DNA from: CAZTVN01 sp964617145
Lineage (GTDB): Bacteria > Patescibacteriota > Gracilibacteria > UBA1369 > JACRIC01
DNA length: 14,707 bases
NCBI GenBank assembly: GCA_964617145.1
Contig: CAZTVN010000030.1
Coordinates: 1-14,707, forward strand
Reading direction: 5' to 3'
Positions 14,665 to 14,707 of this stretch are shown in pieces. The translations under genes and the position numbers were made by a program. The notes beneath the pieces were generated by a model. It had not been told where the DNA came from and did no database searches. It worked only from the letters and a program-made list of their open reading frames with translations. Each line of letters opens with the position of its first letter. Positions within the stretch are counted from its first letter, which is position 1.

Positions 14665-14707
14665 CTGAAAAACATACCATCTACTGCAATTTTACCATTT
14701 CGGCTGC
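14665..14707 (+). repeat. Direct repeat, copy 2 (runs into the window edge)
   Basis: This carries the same 21-base block (14665-14685) and CATTTCGGCTGC (14696-14707) as copy 1, with 10 rather than 5 bases between them. It begins 17 bases after the aroF stop and may continue beyond the window. Confidence 0.75.

Noticed and set aside
1..14707. UGA recoding to glycine as in Gracilibacteria/SR1
   Set aside because: TGA ends tatD and the last gene of the kor operon at the normal family C-termini, and no gene needs TGA read through.
1..14707. tRNA or rRNA genes, CRISPR arrays, insertion sequences or prophage genes
   Set aside because: I looked on both strands and saw no cloverleaf-like or rRNA-like sequence, no regularly spaced repeats and no transposase or integrase frame.

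Overview
This is a 14.7 kb stretch of a low-GC bacterial genome. A run of ten Ns at 5173-5182 shows it comes from a draft assembly. TAA, TAG and TGA all end intact genes, so the standard code applies and the UGA-glycine code of Gracilibacteria/SR1 is unlikely. The mix of genes (VanW-family anchored protein, compact 2-oxoacid:ferredoxin oxidoreductase, type I-beta DAHP synthase, few Shine-Dalgarno sequences) would suit an uncultivated lineage such as a Patescibacteria/Peregrinibacteria-type organism. That placement is inference; there is no rRNA or marker tree here.

Layout. 1-874: 3' part of a SAM-dependent methyltransferase (+). 885-3582: a copper unit (+), csoR-type repressor then copA P1B-1 ATPase, with a promoter whose start point lies in a 21-bp palindrome of CsoR-operator type. 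3611-4096: a small MerT-like membrane protein facing copA (-), with a strong hairpin at the junction. 4242-5950: a VanW-domain membrane-anchored protein (-), broken only by the assembly gap. 6035-9135: korA-korB for a 2-oxoacid:ferredoxin oxidoreductase plus a small unrecognised gene (-). 9277-11482: inositol-monophosphatase-family enzyme then radA (+). 11528-12378: a lipoprotein and a thioredoxin-like domain (+) that are probably one gene split by a frameshift. 12448-13212: TatD-family metal-dependent hydrolase (-). 13217-14647: a promoter, an unannotated 38-aa leader peptide rich in Trp/Tyr/Phe codons, mutually exclusive antiterminator and terminator hairpins, then DAHP synthase (+).

The most interesting element is the region before the DAHP synthase. 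It has every part of a ribosome-mediated attenuator: leader peptide with Trp-Trp and Phe-Tyr-Phe-Tyr codons, a region that can pair with the 5' arm of the terminator, and a stop codon placed so that a finishing ribosome covers that region. DAHP synthase is the first step of the pathway to all three aromatic amino acids, so one leader reading all three fits. Other points of note are the CsoR-type operator, the MerT-like partner of copA, a pair of imperfect direct repeats bracketing the tatD-aroF segment, and a recurring extended -10 motif (TGnTATAAT-like) in front of several genes that lack a Shine-Dalgarno sequence.
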